Part shown: positions 61,345-64,000 of the stretch, piece by piece
Numbering within the stretch: the first letter of the stretch is position 1
How the letters are laid out: each line of letters begins with the position of its first letter
Assembly (NCBI GenBank): GCA_004794785.1
Contig: SJOL01010064.1
Span: 8,007-72,006, forward strand
Source of the DNA: Opisthorchis felineus
Taxonomy: Eukaryota > Platyhelminthes > Trematoda > Opisthorchiida > Opisthorchiidae
Reading direction: 5' to 3'
Length of the DNA stretch: 64,000 bases
Notes under the pieces: model-generated
What the model was told of the DNA's origin: nothing
What the model saw: only the letters and a program-made list of their open reading frames with translations
Database searches by the model: none
Program-made: the position numbers and the translations under genes

Positions 61345-62530
61345 GCGCAGTGGATTCGTTTGCTGAGCTAGACGAGGTGTTCTCAAACGTCTCATCATCA
61401 GCCGAGGTTGCTGGTGATGACTGTGTAGCGGAACGTAGAGTTGCGTCAGTGGTTGATCACTGAATAGTGGCGTGCGATCATTAATATAGGTATTTCTAAC
61501 CGGTAGTGACCTTCGATTGGGGTTGGTTTGGCCTGCGTTCTGACTGGTTGATATCCACCTGGCTTTTGATCCAGGTCTCTCCTGCTCCAGTCATTTGGTC
61601 AGTGATTAAGACAGCTCTGTCCCTGACCTCCCTGGGCTCCACGCTGTCCTTTCCTGACTGTCCGCTTCAACCTGCAGGCTAATCGAATCAGTTGTGGACT
61701 ACAATGTCTCCAAAAATCTCTTACCTTGCCCTGTGTATTCGCATGCCAACAGTCGACTTATCGAAACTGAATTTATGACCTCCTTAGTCCTCATGTATGG
61801 AGACAAAGGTTGGAAGGACATGTCATCTGACGGTCGCATTATATTTCCTCATTCGAGTACATAATTCCCCCCAGTTATTTCAGCACAAAACCAGTTGAGC
61901 TAATAAATCACGTTGTTCCTGTTGATCGTCGTCAGTGTTGCACTTCAGTTTTTAGATCAGTTTTCGCAGTGTAGTTCTCGGTTCGTTGGTCACCAGAATT
62001 ACGCACTGGGGTAGTAATGTTTCTTTGAGTTAAGATTTATGTTAGTGAAGGGTATGGCTACCGGTTAAGTTGCCTTGTAGCTGTTGTCTTCGTCGCTGAG
62101 GTACCTTCATCTTCAGGGATGTTATCTCAAAATCTCTTGAATATTTATTGCTGTAGACTAATTTCCTTCCTACTTCCTTTGTTCTGCGGTGGTACGATCT
62201 TTCCTTGCCCTCCTGAACACAATTTGAATGTGTTTTTTATTAGTTGGCCGATTGCTGCTGAAGTTTAGTATTCGCTCCGTATGTGTCCGCTTGCGTTGTA
62301 CACAGGTTTCGCGGATTCCAAACATCTCCTCGCTCACCAGAACATCCAAACATTGTAGTCGGTTGTTCCTTACAAACTTGACAAATTTAAGCGTAGAACT
62401 GATCAGTTCACGTGTATTGTGTGTTAAGTTTCCTCCCATGATGACAAAAATGTCATCTACGTGGCAGATCCAAAGTTTAGGGCTAGTGGTCGACAGTATA
62501 AAGCGTGTTACACAGTGTTGGACAAACTCA
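61345..62530 (-). mobile_element. Truncated Penelope-like element, second family
   Basis: From 62530 the minus strand reads FVQHCVTRF... to WICHVDDIFVI (catalytic YVDD changed to HVDD, 62452-62463), then LQCLDVLV and RKRTHTERILNFSSNRP, typical of the RT end of Penelope elements. The endonuclease region (61700-62170) is heavily decayed. A pLTR-like segment follows at 61345-61680. The RT upstream of the YVDD box is missing. Confidence 0.75.
61355..61405 (-). ncRNA. Hammerhead-like motif in the second Penelope pLTR
   Basis: Minus strand: GGCTGATGA (CTGATGA is the complement of 61395-61401), then TGAGACG pairing with CGTCTAGCTCA with a bulge, then GCAAACG in place of GAAA-C. The layout is that of a hammerhead, with a mutated second box. 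Confidence 0.45.
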
Positions 62531-62841
62531 CTCTGTATAAGAAAGACAGTTCGATAAAACTGAAGGTGCCTCTAAACTTGATGTGTGGCTAATTGGAGCT
62601 TCGGCCAGAAATGAGGCCAGTTCGATTTCCAGTGGTGGAAACCGTTTTCTGACCACCATAATGTTCCACCCTACACTGCAAAAACAATCGCGAAAAATGA
62701 ACGAACTTTCTACTCTAAGTCTCCTAACAAGGTTTACGGAAAACATTGCCAGCGAGATTCCCATAGAAGGAGTCAATCCTACCTCCTTAAAATGTTCAAG
62801 AGGTTGTTCCCTGGGGAGCGATTTTATCCCAAACAGAAGTC

Positions 62842-63354
62842 GTGAACCCAACGAGCCCTAGAAAAATAGAGCAAGTCCTGGGTGGCAGTCGTGAACGACA
62901 GAAGCCTGGGACGCTAGCCAGCGTACCGATGGCTTATAAACTGTTTAGAACGTGGTTCAACGAGTTGTACGCATTCAAATTCAACTTCAGACTCCAATCA
63001 TTGCTGCTCATGGGTGAGCTCACCCATTTGTTGCAACAAATGGCATCCAGCTTAAATCCCTCATTTCCAGTGCAATTATCCCGACTTCTTGGTTCGATCA
63101 TCGGTATTCATTCTAAGTTGTTTATTGCGCTTATTACTGATGTCGGTGATGTCGCTGGGCCAGTGGGGGCAAAATCATCAGTAAATCATAACCAAACCAA
63201 AAGCAAATACATGTGCATAACTACCGCACATCAAAGGGGATTGAACGTCTTAGTAAAACAAAGTGATACAATGGCCCATAGAACAATGCATTTCGAGAGA
63301 GACAAGAATAAGCTACTCACGCATTCCAGCAGCACTGATGTAAATTTTTTCTGA
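62842..63354 (+). other. 170-codon open frame, unknown
   Basis: Reads AYKLFRTWFNELYAFKFNF, then SLLLMGELTHLLQQMASSL and IIGIHSKLFIALITDVGDV, a helical, hydrophobic-patterned sequence. A donor-like TCA|gtaaat lies at about 63180. It might be an exon of the plus-strand gene or of another gene. I recognise no family. Confidence 0.3.
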
Positions 63355-63454
63355 GCATTAGGCAGTGAAACTCATGTAGAAAGCCGAGAGCTTTAAGTCA
63401 TAATCTGCAAAGTTCGGTTGACTTCAGGTTTAGATACGGCTCCCAACTTCACAG

Positions 63455-63688
63455 GTTTTCAACAGTTTTACTTGGAATTTCATTCAGCTGCAGGCTTTGA
63501 AGCCTTATCAGCACCAAGTGCTTTGTGGCACACTTGGGTTATCAAGGGGACTCAACCACAACAATACTTTGAGTTGGCGTGCAGGAAGACACTTATTTCA
63601 CGTTTACTAGTTTGCATTTGGTTAACATCGGTCAACCCTTCTTGGACGTTCACAAACTCAGAAAAAATTAACGTGCTTTCATATGGAG
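63455..63688 (+). CDS. Possible further exon of the FnIII gene
   Basis: 234 bp between cttcacag and G|gtttacc, open, with phase 1 at both ends like the two FnIII-like exons upstream. The encoded sequence (FYLEFHSAAGFEALSAPSA..., PQQYFELACRK) is not clearly FnIII, so phase is the main support. Confidence 0.25.
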
Positions 63689-63805
63689 GTTTACCATACA
63701 AAATCAAGGAAGAAATCGACGTTTCATCAGCAGTGCACACAATGGAGGTTGTACCAAAAAAATTGGGCCAATCGATAACGGTCCAATGACAAGGAAGTGA
63801 ATCAT

Positions 63806-64000
63806 ATATAGCGAAATACACTCATTTGCAAACAAATTTGGTTTTTCGAGAGACTCACCTGGAACCCAGCTGAATCTTTCGTTTGTGATGTTTCCAGGCA
63901 ACTGAATGTGCTGCACCAGGCCGCCTCATGTTTCAATTGCCATGATATTCAAGATATCGCGATACGTGTATATTCCTAATGCGCTACTCATAAGGTTGCT
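63806..64000 (-). mobile_element. Family A repeat, copy running off the window end
   Basis: Reads inward from the right edge on the minus strand: AGCAACCTTATGAGTAGCG, GAGGCGGCCTGGTGCAGCA, GAAAGATTCAGCTGGGTTCC and CAAATGAGTGTATTTCGC. It lacks its head, which would lie beyond base 64000. Confidence 0.8.

Noticed and set aside
1..64000. CRISPR arrays, bacterial operons, rRNA genes
   Set aside because: None seen. Tandem structures are microsatellites or the 69-72 bp repeat only.

Overview
This 64 kb window is eukaryotic. It is intron-rich and repeat-rich, with no operons, and most long open frames are transposon relics. The combination of Penelope-like elements with GIY-YIG nucleases, hammerhead-ribozyme-like motifs, a CsRn1-type Gypsy element, an RTE-type LINE, tRNA-derived SINEs and introns from tens of bases to several kb points to a parasitic flatworm, most likely a digenean trematode. 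The species assignment is an inference.

Layout. 157-2637 is a Gypsy element on the minus strand whose LTRs survive but whose reverse transcriptase and most of the integrase are deleted. 3632-13882 (plus) is the one host gene I can name with confidence: a complete five-exon ZCRB1 (U11/U12 snRNP 31 kDa protein, minor spliceosome), 225 codons. Its introns hold SINEs, hammerhead-associated repeats and a LINE fragment. 14443-14743 (minus) is a small two-exon gene model with a 28-bp intron. 16.5-29 kb is mostly featureless, with one Penelope scrap, a coding-like tandem repeat and scattered SINEs. 29-32.3 kb holds nested short repeats and an RTE-type LINE with target-site duplications. 35.9-36.9 kb carries two hammerhead-bearing Penelope pLTR copies. 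40.0-40.6 kb has a cluster of coding-like frames separated by possible tiny introns. 46.8-59.7 kb contains what looks like one plus-strand gene for a secreted or membrane protein: a signal-peptide exon followed by fibronectin-III-like exons, all with phase-1 boundaries. A Penelope element with 578-bp inverted pLTRs (54210-57115) sits inside one of its introns. 61.3-62.5 kb is a second, truncated Penelope element.

The recurring theme is catalytic-RNA-associated retroelements. At least four distinct sequence families in the window carry a CTGATGA / stem-loop / GAAA arrangement like a hammerhead ribozyme: three Penelope-type pLTRs and one short dispersed repeat with seven copies here. In the short repeat the two strands that would form helix III are a palindrome, which would favour a dimeric ribozyme. 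Two of its copies are head-to-head inverted (twin-primed) and flanked by 13-bp duplications.
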